Below, piece by piece: positions 51,691-60,922 of a stretch of DNA of 64,000 nucleotides. Both the position numbers and the translations under genes were made by a program. The notes beneath the pieces are model-generated. The model did not search any database and had not been told where the DNA came from. It worked only from the letters and a program-made list of their open reading frames with translations. Source of the DNA: Streptomyces sp. QL37 (lineage in GTDB: Bacteria > Actinomycetota > Actinomycetes > Streptomycetales > Streptomycetaceae); assembly GCF_002941025.1 (NCBI RefSeq), contig NZ_PTJS01000001.1, positions 992,001 to 1,056,000 on the forward strand, written 5' to 3'. Position 1 is the first letter of the stretch. Each line of letters opens with the position of its first letter.

Positions 51691-54569
51691 GCGGACTCCT
51701 TGCCGGGGACGACGTCGACGCGGGCGAGACGCACGGAGCCCTCGATGCCGATGCGCAGCTCCCGCACTCCGCGGAGGCCGAGTGCGGTTTCCAGGACTCG
51801 GTAGTCGTACGGTCCCCCGGTGTCCGGGAGCCGGAGCTCCAGGCTGCGGTCGTCCACGCGCACGGTGATGGTCCCCTCCCCCGAGGCCAGGAACCTCAGT
51901 CCGTCGACACCGTCACCGAAGTCGCATGCCCGGTAGACGAGTTGCCCCTTGCCGCCGACGGAGGCGGGCGTGACGGCGTCCCCCTCCGTCTTCGCGCGGT
52001 CGACGATCTCCGTGCCCTGCTGGACGTCGTAGTCGGCGGCCTCCAGACCGCGCGTCACCACCGGGCGCGGGCCCTGCGGCTCCCCGTCGACGACCGCTGT
52101 GGCGGCAAGCCGGATGTCGGCGCTCGACGCGCCTGCGAGGATCTCGTACGCGCCCGGCTCGACGGTCCACCGGCCGTGCGCCACGCTCCAGTGCCCCAGC
52201 TCCTCGACGCTCACGTCGAATTCGACCCGCTCCGCCGCGCCGGGGGCGAGGTGCGCCCTGCGGTGGCCGACCAGCCTGCGCAGAGGCAGGTCCGTCCCGC
52301 CGGGCCCGGCCGCGCGGACGTAGAGCTGGGCGACCTCGTCGGCGGGGACGCTGCCGTCGTTGGTGACGGTCAGCGACACCCGCAGCCGCCCGCCGTCCAC
52401 CTCGGTCCGCAGCGCCGAGTAGGTGAAGTCGGCGTAGCCGAGGCCGTGTCCGAAGGGGTAGAGCGGGGTGCCGTCGAAGTAGAGGTAGGTCTGCCGGGAG
52501 CCGATGATGTCGTAGTCGAACAGGCCGGGCAGGTCGTCGTCGCTCGCGTACCAGGTCTGCGGGAGCCGTCCGGCCGGTGACACGTCGCCCGCGAGGACAC
52601 GGGCGAGCGCGGTGCCCGCGGCCTGGCCGCCGTGCGCCGTCCAGACCAGGGCCGGAAGCTCGTCCGCCGCGACGCCGACCGCGTACGGGTAGGCGGAGGT
52701 CAGGACGAGGACCGTACGCGGATTGGCGGCGTGCGCGGCACGCCACAGCCGGTCCTGCTGGGCGGGGAGGGCGAGGGTCGTGCGGTCCTCGGTCTCGCGG
52801 CCGTTGATGTGGGGGTCGTTGCCCGCCACGACGATGACGGTGTCGGCCGCCGCGGCGGCCCGGGCGACGGCGTCGGCACCGTGCTCGACCGTCTCGCGCT
52901 CGAAGACCGTGGCGTCGTCCCGGGAAATCTTCTCGCCGGACTCGGCAACCTTCGCTCCGCCGGCGGCGACAGACACGTACCCACCGGTCCCGATGTGCAG
53001 AAGGCGGTGCCCGCCGTCGTGCCCCTCCACCGCTTCGAAGCGGAAGGTCTCCTGGACGACCCAGCCGCCCGGCTCGTCCGCGGAGGCCCTGACGTATCCG
53101 TCGTCGGCGACGGAGAGGTACAGCCCGTCGTCGGTACGCAGGGTGAGAACGCCGTCGCCCCAGTCGACGAGGGCCAGTTCGGTGGCCTCCTCGCCGCAGG
53201 TGAGCGGGGGAAGGTCGGTGCGGCCGGCGAGGAGGGCCGGGTCGAGGGCGCCTTCCGCCCCCCGTGCCTCTCCGTCCGCCGTCCCCTCGGTCGCGGGCAC
53301 CTGGAGCCACCCACCGGAGCACTTCAGAGTGATCCGGTCCACGCCCTCCGTGAAGAGCACGTTCTCGGCGCCGTACCGCTCGCGGATCCCGTCGAGCGGC
53401 GACGAGCGGTGCATGAGCGTCCCGCTGTACCAGTCGAGCTTGCAGGCGTCGCCGAGCAGCCCGACCACGGCGACGGTCCGCCCGCGCCTCGGCTCCAGGG
53501 GCAGCAGCCCGTCGTTCTTCAGCAGGACGACGGCCTGTTCCGCGGCTTCCAGGGCGAGCGCCCGGTGCTCCTCGGTGTCCAGGGCGTCCACCTTCGCGTA
53601 CGGATCGAGCTCCGGGTCGAACTCGCCGAGCGCGAAGCGCATGGTGAGCAGCCGGCGGACCGCCGTGTCGATGTCGTCCTCGTCGATGAGGCCCTTGGCG
53701 AGCGCGTCGCGGATGCGGCCGGTCATGACCGTGGAGTCCGTGCCGTGGTCGGTGAAGCTGTCGACACCCGCCTTCAGGGCGGCCGCGGTGGCCTCCTCGT
53801 GGGTGTCGAAGTAGTGCTCGGAGTCGACCAGGTTGGAGGGCGCGCCCGCGTCCGAGCAGACGACGAGCGGCTGCTCCGTCCAGCGCCGCAGGTGCCGGCC
53901 GAGGAGCGGCGAGACGTGGTTGGGGCGGCCGTTGACGAGGTTGTAGGCCGGCATGACCCCGGCCACCGCTCCGGCGCGTACGGCGTCGCGGAAGGCGCGC
54001 AGGTCGTACTCGTGCAGGACGCGCGGGCGGACCGAGGAGGAGGCCGTGTCGCGGTCGGTCTCGTTGTTGTGCGCGAGCCAGTGCTTGAGCACGGGGGCGG
54101 TGCGCCAGTAGCGGGGGTCGTCCCCGCGCAGTCCCCGGGTGTAGGCGACGGCGATGGCGGAGGTCAGCGTCGGGTCCTCGGAGTACCCCTCCTCGCCGCG
54201 GCCCCACAGCGGGTGGCGCAGCAGATTCACCGTCGGCGCCCAGACGTTGAGCCCGACGCGGTCGTCCTGGGCGCGCTTGGCCCGCACCTCGTCGCCGACG
54301 GCCTCGCCGACCCGGCGGACCAGGTCGTCGTTCCAGGTGGCGCCGAGACCGACGGCCTGCGGGAAGACGGTGGCGGGGCCCATCCAGGCGACCCCGTGCA
54401 GGGCCTCCTGCCCGGTACGGAACGGGCCGAGGCCCAGCCGCTCCACCGCGGGGGCGAACTGGTGCAGCATCGCGATCCGCTCGTCGAGCGTGAGCCGTCC
54501 GAGCAGATCGTCGGTGCGCCGGGAGAAGGACAGCTGCGGGTCGCGGAAGGGAAACGGATGGTCCGTCAC
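51687..54569 (-). CDS. GH3 beta-glycosidase with inserted beta-trefoil-like domain
   Basis: A 960-residue GH3 enzyme, cytoplasmic by lack of a signal peptide. The (beta/alpha)8 domain carries KHWLAHNN (near 162-169) and the nucleophile Asp240 in PLVVCSDAGAPSN. An alpha/beta sandwich follows, then a fibronectin III-like domain (near 750-830) and a further beta domain at the end. Between residues about 440 and 570 is an insert reading like a ricin/fascin beta-trefoil (GLYLSVADDGYVRASAD, then GGYVSVAAGGAKVAESG). Its neighbours suggest beta-glucosidase activity on the glucan core, but GH3 also includes beta-xylosidases. The GTG at 54569 has AAGGGGA upstream. The operator at 54650 controls it. Confidence 0.92.
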   Translation of the reverse strand: MTDHPFPFRDPQLSFSRRTDDLLGRLTLDERIAMLHQFAPAVERLGLGPFRTGQEALHGVAWMGPATVFPQAVGLGATWNDDLVRRVGEAVGDEVRAKRAQDDRVGLNVWAPTVNLLRHPLWGRGEEGYSEDPTLTSAIAVAYTRGLRGDDPRYWRTAPVLKHWLAHNNETDRDTASSSVRPRVLHEYDLRAFRDAVRAGAVAGVMPAYNLVNGRPNHVSPLLGRHLRRWTEQPLVVCSDAGAPSNLVDSEHYFDTHEEATAAALKAGVDSFTDHGTDSTVMTGRIRDALAKGLIDEDDIDTAVRRLLTMRFALGEFDPELDPYAKVDALDTEEHRALALEAAEQAVVLLKNDGLLPLEPRRGRTVAVVGLLGDACKLDWYSGTLMHRSSPLDGIRERYGAENVLFTEGVDRITLKCSGGWLQVPATEGTADGEARGAEGALDPALLAGRTDLPPLTCGEEATELALVDWGDGVLTLRTDDGLYLSVADDGYVRASADEPGGWVVQETFRFEAVEGHDGGHRLLHIGTGGYVSVAAGGAKVAESGEKISRDDATVFERETVEHGADAVARAAAAADTVIVVAGNDPHINGRETEDRTTLALPAQQDRLWRAAHAANPRTVLVLTSAYPYAVGVAADELPALVWTAHGGQAAGTALARVLAGDVSPAGRLPQTWYASDDDLPGLFDYDIIGSRQTYLYFDGTPLYPFGHGLGYADFTYSALRTEVDGGRLRVSLTVTNDGSVPADEVAQLYVRAAGPGGTDLPLRRLVGHRRAHLAPGAAERVEFDVSVEELGHWSVAHGRWTVEPGAYEILAGASSADIRLAATAVVDGEPQGPRPVVTRGLEAADYDVQQGTEIVDRAKTEGDAVTPASVGGKGQLVYRACDFGDGVDGLRFLASGEGTITVRVDDRSLELRLPDTGGPYDYRVLETALGLRGVRELRIGIEGSVRLARVDVVPGKESA

Positions 54570-54649
54570 GTGCGGGTCCCCTTGGAGAGGTGGGAGGTTT
54601 TCGGGCTCTGTGGGCGCCGAGTGATCCTTCGACGCGAGGAGAAGATCTT

Positions 54650-54692
54650 TCGAAGCGCTTCGATGCTCTGCGGCCGACCCCGTAGGTGTCAA
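54650..54692 (-). promoter_or_regulatory. GH3-GH31 promoter and LacI-type operator
   Basis: On the minus strand TTGACA (54692-54687), an 18-bp spacer and GAGCAT (54668-54663) form the promoter. TCGAAGCGCTTCGA (54650-54663) is a perfect 14-bp palindrome touching the -10 element and covering the start site. The central CG-C-G form is typical of LacI-family operators. Confidence 0.75.
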
Positions 54693-54790
54693 GGGCGTTG
54701 CCGCATCGAAGAACTCCCCCGGGCGCACGGGAGCCGCACCGCGGCGGGAGACGGTTCGGCAACAGGTCCGAGGAATATCGAAACGAACTC

Positions 54791-54843
54791 TTGTGTGGCC
54801 GTGACCCTTCACTTAACCTCGCTGCAACATCGAAGCGCTTCGA
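54791..54843 (+). promoter_or_regulatory. Transporter-GH74-GH42-GH95 promoter and LacI-type operator
   Basis: TTGTGT (54791-54796), a 17-bp spacer and TAACCT (54814-54819) are followed by the identical palindrome TCGAAGCGCTTCGA at 54830-54843, just past the predicted start site. The same sequence controls the divergent glycosidase operon. About 140 nt of untranslated leader follow, with nothing else recognisable. Confidence 0.75.
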
Positions 54844-54981
54844 CGAGGCAGTCCGTTGACCGCTTCAGCTCAGCCGGTGCAGTGCCGCCGGCTCGGCCGG
54901 TAACGCCCCCTACCTCAGACACAGGGCCGAGCGGCAATCGCCGCCGCGGGCCGTCCTGTTGCACCACGAAGGGTTGACCCC

Positions 54982-56655
54982 ATGACGCCGAACTCCCCCT
55001 CCGCTCCCAGTCGGAGACGATTCCTCGCCTCCTCCGTGGTTGTCGCGGCAGCCGTGGGCGGCGGGATGCCGCTCCTCGCCGCCTGCGGCGGCGGTTCCGG
55101 CGGTTCGAAGAACGAGGGCACGACGACGGGCAAGAAGCTGAAGGACCTGCTTCCCGCCTATGTGCCCTCCAAGGCGGTCACCCCGGACATCCCCGGCAAG
55201 AACGGCTCCGCGGTGGGCTTCACCACCGCGCTCCCGGCCTCGGAGCTGGCGGTGTCGGTGCCGAAGAAGCTCGGCAAGGGCAGCGAGCTCACGATCATGG
55301 CGCCGCTGTGGGGCACCTCGCCGGGTGAGGGCAATCCGTACTGGACGGCCATGGACGAGGCCGTCGGCGTCAAGGTCAAGTGGCAGAACCAGGACGGCAA
55401 CGTCTACGGCCAGAAGCTCGGCGCGGTGCTCGCCTCCAGCAGCATCCCGGACGCCGTCGTCGTCCCCGGCTGGGAGCTGGGCGGCAAGATACCGTCCGCC
55501 ATCGCCAACAAGTTCGCCGACCTCGGCCCGTACCTCTCGGGCGACAAGGTGAAGGCCTACCCGAACCTCGCGGCCATCCCCACCGGCGCCTGGCAGCGCG
55601 GGGTCTTCGCCGAGAAGCTCCGCGGCCTGCCCATGCCGGCCGAGGCGACCCCGAACATCACCCCCTTCTACCGCGCGGACATCTTCGAGGAGAAGGGGTA
55701 CGAGGTCCCGACCACCACGCAGGAGTTCTACGACCTCTGCAAGGAGATCAACGCCCCGAAGAGCAAGGTGTGGGCGTGCAGCGACATGACGTGGTCGGCG
55801 TTCGTCTTCTTCGGCGTGCTGCCGGAGAAGCCGTACTACTGGAAGCTCGTCGACGACAAGCTGGTCAACCGCTACGAGACCGACGAGTACCTCGAAGCCC
55901 TGGAGTGGTCGCGCTCCCTGTACTCGGCGGGCTTCGTGCACCCCGACGCCAAGGCCGAGACGGGTGACATGCGGACCACCTTCTCGTCCGGCAACGCCCT
56001 CATGTACAACGCCGACATCTCGGACTGGTACGCCGCCACCGCGATCCAGCGGCTGGACAAGCCGGACTTCCGCATGGGGGCGATGGACTTCTTCGCCCAT
56101 GACGGCGGTGACCCGGTCATCTACGAGGCCGCGCCCTCCAACATCTGGTGCTTCGTCAACAAGGACGCGGACAAGAAGACGGTCGAGGACATCCTCGCCC
56201 TCGCCAACTACACCGCCGCCCCCTACGGCACCAAGGAACAGCGCCTCAAGGCGTACGGCCTGGAGGGCACCCACCACACCCTCAAGGACGGTGTGCTCAC
56301 CAAGACGGAGAAGGGCAACAACCAGGTCTTCGCCACCTACGAGTACGTCGCCACCTCGGCGCCGTTCCGGGCCTACCCCGACCACCCCGACGTGGTGAAG
56401 GGTGTCATCGAGTGGCAGCAGCGTCAGGGCGCGCACCTGAGGAAGCCGCTCTTCCACGGCATGCAGATCCAGGAGCCGACCCGCTTCACCGAGCTCAACG
56501 CGCAGTTCGAGGACCTGGAGAAGGACATCGTGCGCGGCCGCAAGAAGGTCAGCGACATGCAGCAGCAGGTCTCGGACTGGAAGACCAAGGGCGGCGACAA
56601 GCTTCGCGACTGGTACAAGAAGCTGCTCGACGAGACCGGCGAGTCGGCTTCCTGA
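54982..56655 (+). CDS. Xyloglucan-oligosaccharide ABC importer, substrate-binding lipoprotein (predicted)
   Basis: A 557-residue family 1 extracellular solute-binding lipoprotein. A Tat-type signal (SRRRFLASS) ends in the lipobox LLAAC with the lipidated Cys at 35. Long binding proteins of this type with LplA-like sequence (LTIMAPLWGTSPGEGNPYW, then FYRADIFEEKGYEVPTTTQEF) bind oligosaccharides. The substrate is inferred from the glycosidases alongside. It is followed by two permease genes; no ATPase is encoded here, as is normal in Streptomyces, where MsiK serves many sugar importers. Confidence 0.88.
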   Translation: MTPNSPSAPSRRRFLASSVVVAAAVGGGMPLLAACGGGSGGSKNEGTTTGKKLKDLLPAYVPSKAVTPDIPGKNGSAVGFTTALPASELAVSVPKKLGKGSELTIMAPLWGTSPGEGNPYWTAMDEAVGVKVKWQNQDGNVYGQKLGAVLASSSIPDAVVVPGWELGGKIPSAIANKFADLGPYLSGDKVKAYPNLAAIPTGAWQRGVFAEKLRGLPMPAEATPNITPFYRADIFEEKGYEVPTTTQEFYDLCKEINAPKSKVWACSDMTWSAFVFFGVLPEKPYYWKLVDDKLVNRYETDEYLEALEWSRSLYSAGFVHPDAKAETGDMRTTFSSGNALMYNADISDWYAATAIQRLDKPDFRMGAMDFFAHDGGDPVIYEAAPSNIWCFVNKDADKKTVEDILALANYTAAPYGTKEQRLKAYGLEGTHHTLKDGVLTKTEKGNNQVFATYEYVATSAPFRAYPDHPDVVKGVIEWQQRQGAHLRKPLFHGMQIQEPTRFTELNAQFEDLEKDIVRGRKKVSDMQQQVSDWKTKGGDKLRDWYKKLLDETGESAS

Positions 56656-56656
56656 C

Positions 56657-57673
56657 ATGTCACTGAGCACAGAGGACCGGCGCGCGCGGGAGCCACGGAC
56701 GCCGCCGGTCGAGACACGGGCGGCCGGTGGCGCGCCCGTCGCCACCAAGGTGCCCCTGCGGCACCGGCTGCGCAGGGACCGCACCCTGCTGCTGATGACC
56801 CTGCCGGCGATGCTGCTGTTGCTGGTCTTCGCCTACGTTCCGCTGGCGGGCAACGTCGTCGCCTTCCAGGACTACGACCCCTACATCGCGGACAACGCAT
56901 TCCAGGCCATCGCGCAGAGCCCCTGGGTCGGGTTCGAGTGGTTCCAGCAGATGGTGAACGACCGGCTGTTCTGGTCCGCGCTGCGGAACACGCTGGCGAT
57001 CTTCCTCCTTCAGCTGACCCTGTTCTTCCCGGTGCCGATCCTGCTCGCGCTGTTCATCAACAGCTTCGTGCGGCCCCGGGTCCGGGCGGTGGCGCAGGCG
57101 GTCCTCTACCTGCCGCACTTCTTCTCCTGGGTCCTGGTCGTGACCGTGTTCCAGCAGATGTTCGGCGGGGCCGGTCTCATCGCGCAGACGCTGCGGGAGC
57201 ACGGTCACGAGGGCTTCGACCTGATGACCGACCCCGGTCTGTTCAAGTTCCTGATCACCTTCGAGATGATCTGGAAGGACGCCGGCTGGGGCGTCATCGT
57301 CTTCCTCGCCGCCCTGGCGGCGGTCAGTCCCGACCTCTACGAGGCGAGCGCCATGGACGGCGCGAACCGCTGGCGCCGGATGTGGCACATCACCCTGCCC
57401 GCCCTGCGCCCCGTCGTGGCCCTGCTGCTGGTGCTCCAGGTCGGCAACGCGCTGACCGTGGGCTTCGAGCAGATCCTGCTCCAGCGCACCGCGGTCGGAC
57501 CGGGTGCCTCGGAGGTGCTGGACACCTACGTCTGGAACGTCGGTATCACCAACGGCGGATTCAGCTACGCGGCGGCCGTCGGGATCGTCAAGGGAGTCTT
57601 CGGTCTACTGCTGGTCCTCGGGGCCAACAAGGTCGCCCATCTCATGGGTGAGCAGGGGGTGTACAAGAAGTGA
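56657..57673 (+). CDS. Sugar ABC transporter permease 1 (LplB type)
   Basis: A 338-residue permease with six hydrophobic helices. The EAA loop is DLYEASAMDGANRWRRMWHITLPALRP near residues 222-248. The N-terminus has a long basic cytoplasmic stretch (RHRLRRDRTLL). It pairs with the next gene to form the membrane channel of the importer. Overlap with the next gene is 4 nt (GTGA). Confidence 0.92.
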   Translation: MSLSTEDRRAREPRTPPVETRAAGGAPVATKVPLRHRLRRDRTLLLMTLPAMLLLLVFAYVPLAGNVVAFQDYDPYIADNAFQAIAQSPWVGFEWFQQMVNDRLFWSALRNTLAIFLLQLTLFFPVPILLALFINSFVRPRVRAVAQAVLYLPHFFSWVLVVTVFQQMFGGAGLIAQTLREHGHEGFDLMTDPGLFKFLITFEMIWKDAGWGVIVFLAALAAVSPDLYEASAMDGANRWRRMWHITLPALRPVVALLLVLQVGNALTVGFEQILLQRTAVGPGASEVLDTYVWNVGITNGGFSYAAAVGIVKGVFGLLLVLGANKVAHLMGEQGVYKK

Positions 57674-58614
57674 GCAGCCTGCTCTCCGGACTGACCGGCT
57701 TGGCCGGTGTGAAGCCGGGAACACGCGGCCGGCTGCGCCCGGTGTGGGAGGAGGAGCCGTCGAGGACCGGTCTCGCCTCCAAGGGCGTGGTCCTGGTCCT
57801 GATCTGTCTGGCGGTCCTCTTCCCGCTCTGGGTCGTGATCGTCACCAGCCTGTCCTCGGTGAGGACCATCACCGAGGCGGGCGGGCTGGTGGTGATCCCG
57901 CGCGGCGTCACCTTCGTCGCCTACCAGGAGCTCCTCGGCGGCGGCCAGGTCACCCGGGCCACCGTGATCAGCCTCTGTGTGACCGTGGTCGGGACGCTCT
58001 TCAGCATGACGGTGTCCATCATGTGCGCGTACGGGCTCTCGCGTACCGGATCCGTGCTGCACCGGCCGCTGCTGGTGTTCATGCTCGCCACGATGTTCTT
58101 CGGCGCGGGTCTCATCCCCACCTACCTGGTGGTGCAGGGGCTCGGTCTCACCGACTCCTATCTGGCGCTGATCCTGCCGAGCGCGCTGAACGTCTTCAAC
58201 ATCCTGGTCCTGCGCGCCTTCTTCATGAGTACGGCCCAGGAGCTCATCGAGAGCGCCCGGATCGACGGGGCGGGCGACTTCCGCATCCTGTGGCAGATCG
58301 TCATGCCGCTGTCCCGCGCGGTCATCGCCGTGATCACGCTGTTCTACGCGGTCGGCTACTGGAGCGCCTGGTTCAACGCGTCCATCTACATCAGCGACCC
58401 GCAGATGCTGCCGCTGCAGAACGTGATGAACCAGCTGGTCCTCAAGCAGGAGCGCCCCACCGGCCTCGCCCAGGCCATCAACACGGGCCATCTGTCACCA
58501 CTCGCCATCCAGATGGCGGTCATGGTGCTGGCGCTGATCCCGGTCGCGTTCCTGTCGCCCTTCGTGCAGAAGCACTTCAAGGAAGGCATGCTCACCGGCG
58601 CCGTCAAGGGCTGA
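57670..58614 (+). CDS. Sugar ABC transporter permease 2 (LplC/YtcP type)
   Basis: A 314-residue permease with six helices and the EAA loop ELIESARIDGAGDFRILWQIVMPLSR near residues 194-219. The GTG start overlaps the first permease stop. LplC/YtcP-type permeases typically carry oligosaccharides. It is followed after 55 nt by the GH74 gene on the same strand, with no terminator between. Confidence 0.92.
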   Translation: MSSLLSGLTGLAGVKPGTRGRLRPVWEEEPSRTGLASKGVVLVLICLAVLFPLWVVIVTSLSSVRTITEAGGLVVIPRGVTFVAYQELLGGGQVTRATVISLCVTVVGTLFSMTVSIMCAYGLSRTGSVLHRPLLVFMLATMFFGAGLIPTYLVVQGLGLTDSYLALILPSALNVFNILVLRAFFMSTAQELIESARIDGAGDFRILWQIVMPLSRAVIAVITLFYAVGYWSAWFNASIYISDPQMLPLQNVMNQLVLKQERPTGLAQAINTGHLSPLAIQMAVMVLALIPVAFLSPFVQKHFKEGMLTGAVKG

Positions 58615-58669
58615 GCCCGCCCCCTTGCCCCGCATTCACCCGTCACTCCCCCACCGGAGGGTCCTCGTC

Positions 58670-60907
58670 ATGCGCGCTTCACCCGCCCCTCAGCCAGAAC
58701 CCGCACCGCGCCCCCGCCGCCGGACCGTCCTGGCCGGCGCGGCGGTGGCCGCGGCCGCGGCCTCCGTGCTGCCTGCGGCGGGCGCGGCCGAGGCCGCCCG
58801 GCGCCCCGCGAAGACGCAGCCGCACCGCTGGCGCACCGCGGCGATCGGCGGGACGGGCTTCGTGACGGGCGTCCTGTTCCATCCGGCCGTGCGTGGCCTC
58901 GCCTACGCCCGGACGGACATCGGCGGCGCCTACCGGTGGGACGACCGCAGGTCCCGGTGGACCCCGCTCACCGACCACCTGGGCTGGGACGACTGGAATC
59001 TGCTGGGCGTCGAGGCGATGGCCGTCGACCCGGCACATCCGGACCGGCTGTACCTGGCCCTCGGGACGTACGCGCAGGAGTGGGCGTCCCCAGGCGCGGT
59101 GCTCAGGTCCGAGGACCGCGGCGCGACCTGGGCGCGCACGGACCTCACGGTGCGGCTCGGGGCCAACGAGGACGGCCGGGGCTGCGGCGAGCGGCTCCTC
59201 GTCGATCCCCGCGACAGTGGGACCCTCTGGCTCGGCACGCGCCACGACGGGATGCTGCGCTCCACGGACCGGGGCGCCACCTGGGCCGCCGACACCTCCT
59301 TCCCCGCCACCCCGTCGGCGAGCGGCCAGGGCGTCACCCTGCTGGTGGCGGTGGGCCGGACGGTGTACGCGGGCTGGGGCGACGGCGGCACGGCCCTCTA
59401 CCGGACGAACGGGTCCGGGGGCTGGGAGGCGGTCCCCGGACAGCCGTCCGCCGGAGCGTCGACGAAGGTACCCGTCCGCGCGGCCTACGACGCGGGCGGC
59501 CGCGCGCTGTACGTGAGTTACGCGGACGGGCCGGGTCCGAACAACCAGTCCGACGGCTCGGTGCACCGCCTCGACACGGTGAGGGGGACCTGGACCGACG
59601 TGACCCCGGCCGTTCCCGGTGAGGGTGACACCTTCGGATACGGCGGGGTGGCCGTCGACGCGGCCCGCCCGGGGACGGTCGTCGTCTCCACGAACAACCG
59701 CTGGGGCCCGGTGGACACTCTCTTCCGCTCGACGGACGGCGGGGCGAGCTGGACCTCGCTCAAGGACACGGCGGTGCTGGACGTCTCGGAGACCCCGTAT
59801 CTGAAGTGGGGCGGGGAGCCGAAGTTCGGCTGGTGGATCCAGGCCGTGGCCGTCGATCCGTACGACTCGGAGCACATCGTGTACGGCACCGGGGCCACGG
59901 TCTTCGGGACGCGCGACCTGGTGCACTGGGCCCCGGAGATCCGAGGCCTGGAGGAGTCGGCGGTGCGCCAGCTGATCGCACCGCCCTCGGGAGCCCGGCT
60001 GCTGAGCGGTCTGGGTGACATCGGGGTCATGTACCACGACTCGCTGACCGCCTCCCCGTCGCGCGGCATGGCGTCGAACCCGGTGTTCGGCACGGCGACC
60101 GGACTCGCCCTGGCCACCCTGAAGCCGTCGTACGTCGTGCGGACGGGCTGGCCCTCGGGGTCCGAGTCGGCCGGCGCCCGCTCCCACGACGGCGGCGCGA
60201 GCTGGCAGCCGTTCGCCTCCCAGCCGACGATCGCCTCCTCGGCGCCCGGCCCGGTGGCGGTCTCCGCCGACGGCGCGACGCTGCTGTGGTCGTTCGTCCA
60301 CTGGGACGGCACGAAGTACGCCGCGCACCGCTCCACGGACGGTGGCGCGACCTGGGCCGAGGTGGCCACGTTCCCCAAGGGCGGAACCCCGGTCGCCGAC
60401 CCGCTCGACCCGAAGCGTTTCTACGTCTACGACACCGATTCGGGCACCGTCCTCCTGTCCACGGACAAGGGCGCGACCTTCACCGTGGGCGCGACCGGCC
60501 TCCCTTCGGGGGACGTCCAGTTCCGCATCGCCGCGGCTCCGGGGCGCTCCGGCGACCTGTGGCTGTCCGCCAAGGACCACGGGCTGCTGCGCTCGACGGA
60601 CGGCGGCCGCACGTTCACGGCGGTGGCCGGCTGCCAGGCCTCGCACGCCCTCGGATTCGGGAAGGCCGCCCCGTCGAGGGGACGGACGGGCTACCCGGCG
60701 GTCTTCCAGACCGGGCGGGTCTCCGCGACGTACGACGGTGTGGCCGTGCTCCGCTCCGACGACGCGGGCGCGACCTGGGTCCGTATCAACGACGACGCCC
60801 ACCGGTGGGGGTGGACCGGTGAGGTCATCACCGGCGACCCCCGCGTCCACGGCCGTGTCTATCTGGGCACCAACGGCCGCGGCATCCAGTACGCAGACCC
60901 CCAGTAG
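58670..60907 (+). CDS. Secreted GH74 xyloglucanase
   Basis: A 745-residue GH74 enzyme exported by a Tat-type signal (RPRRRTVLAGAAVAAAAA, ending near residue 42). The catalytic part is the two-propeller GH74 fold: YARTDIGGAYRWD holds the catalytic Asp83, and the repeated blades carry S-x-D-x-G-x-T/S-W motifs (RSEDRGATWAR, RSTDRGATWAA, RSTDGGASWTS, RSDDAGATWVR). It cleaves the beta-1,4-glucan backbone of xyloglucan outside the cell. No carbohydrate-binding module is attached, unlike many secreted GH74 enzymes. The ATG at 58670 has GGAGG 8-9 nt upstream. Confidence 0.94.
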   Translation: MRASPAPQPEPAPRPRRRTVLAGAAVAAAAASVLPAAGAAEAARRPAKTQPHRWRTAAIGGTGFVTGVLFHPAVRGLAYARTDIGGAYRWDDRRSRWTPLTDHLGWDDWNLLGVEAMAVDPAHPDRLYLALGTYAQEWASPGAVLRSEDRGATWARTDLTVRLGANEDGRGCGERLLVDPRDSGTLWLGTRHDGMLRSTDRGATWAADTSFPATPSASGQGVTLLVAVGRTVYAGWGDGGTALYRTNGSGGWEAVPGQPSAGASTKVPVRAAYDAGGRALYVSYADGPGPNNQSDGSVHRLDTVRGTWTDVTPAVPGEGDTFGYGGVAVDAARPGTVVVSTNNRWGPVDTLFRSTDGGASWTSLKDTAVLDVSETPYLKWGGEPKFGWWIQAVAVDPYDSEHIVYGTGATVFGTRDLVHWAPEIRGLEESAVRQLIAPPSGARLLSGLGDIGVMYHDSLTASPSRGMASNPVFGTATGLALATLKPSYVVRTGWPSGSESAGARSHDGGASWQPFASQPTIASSAPGPVAVSADGATLLWSFVHWDGTKYAAHRSTDGGATWAEVATFPKGGTPVADPLDPKRFYVYDTDSGTVLLSTDKGATFTVGATGLPSGDVQFRIAAAPGRSGDLWLSAKDHGLLRSTDGGRTFTAVAGCQASHALGFGKAAPSRGRTGYPAVFQTGRVSATYDGVAVLRSDDAGATWVRINDDAHRWGWTGEVITGDPRVHGRVYLGTNGRGIQYADPQ

Positions 60908-60922
60908 AGGAACGAGACGTCC

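Noticed and set aside
51913..54762. A 949-codon open frame overlapping the GH3 gene on the same strand
   Set aside because: It is the alternative frame of the GH3 gene. GH3 catalytic motifs are in the annotated frame, and this one is Arg/Pro-rich without motifs.
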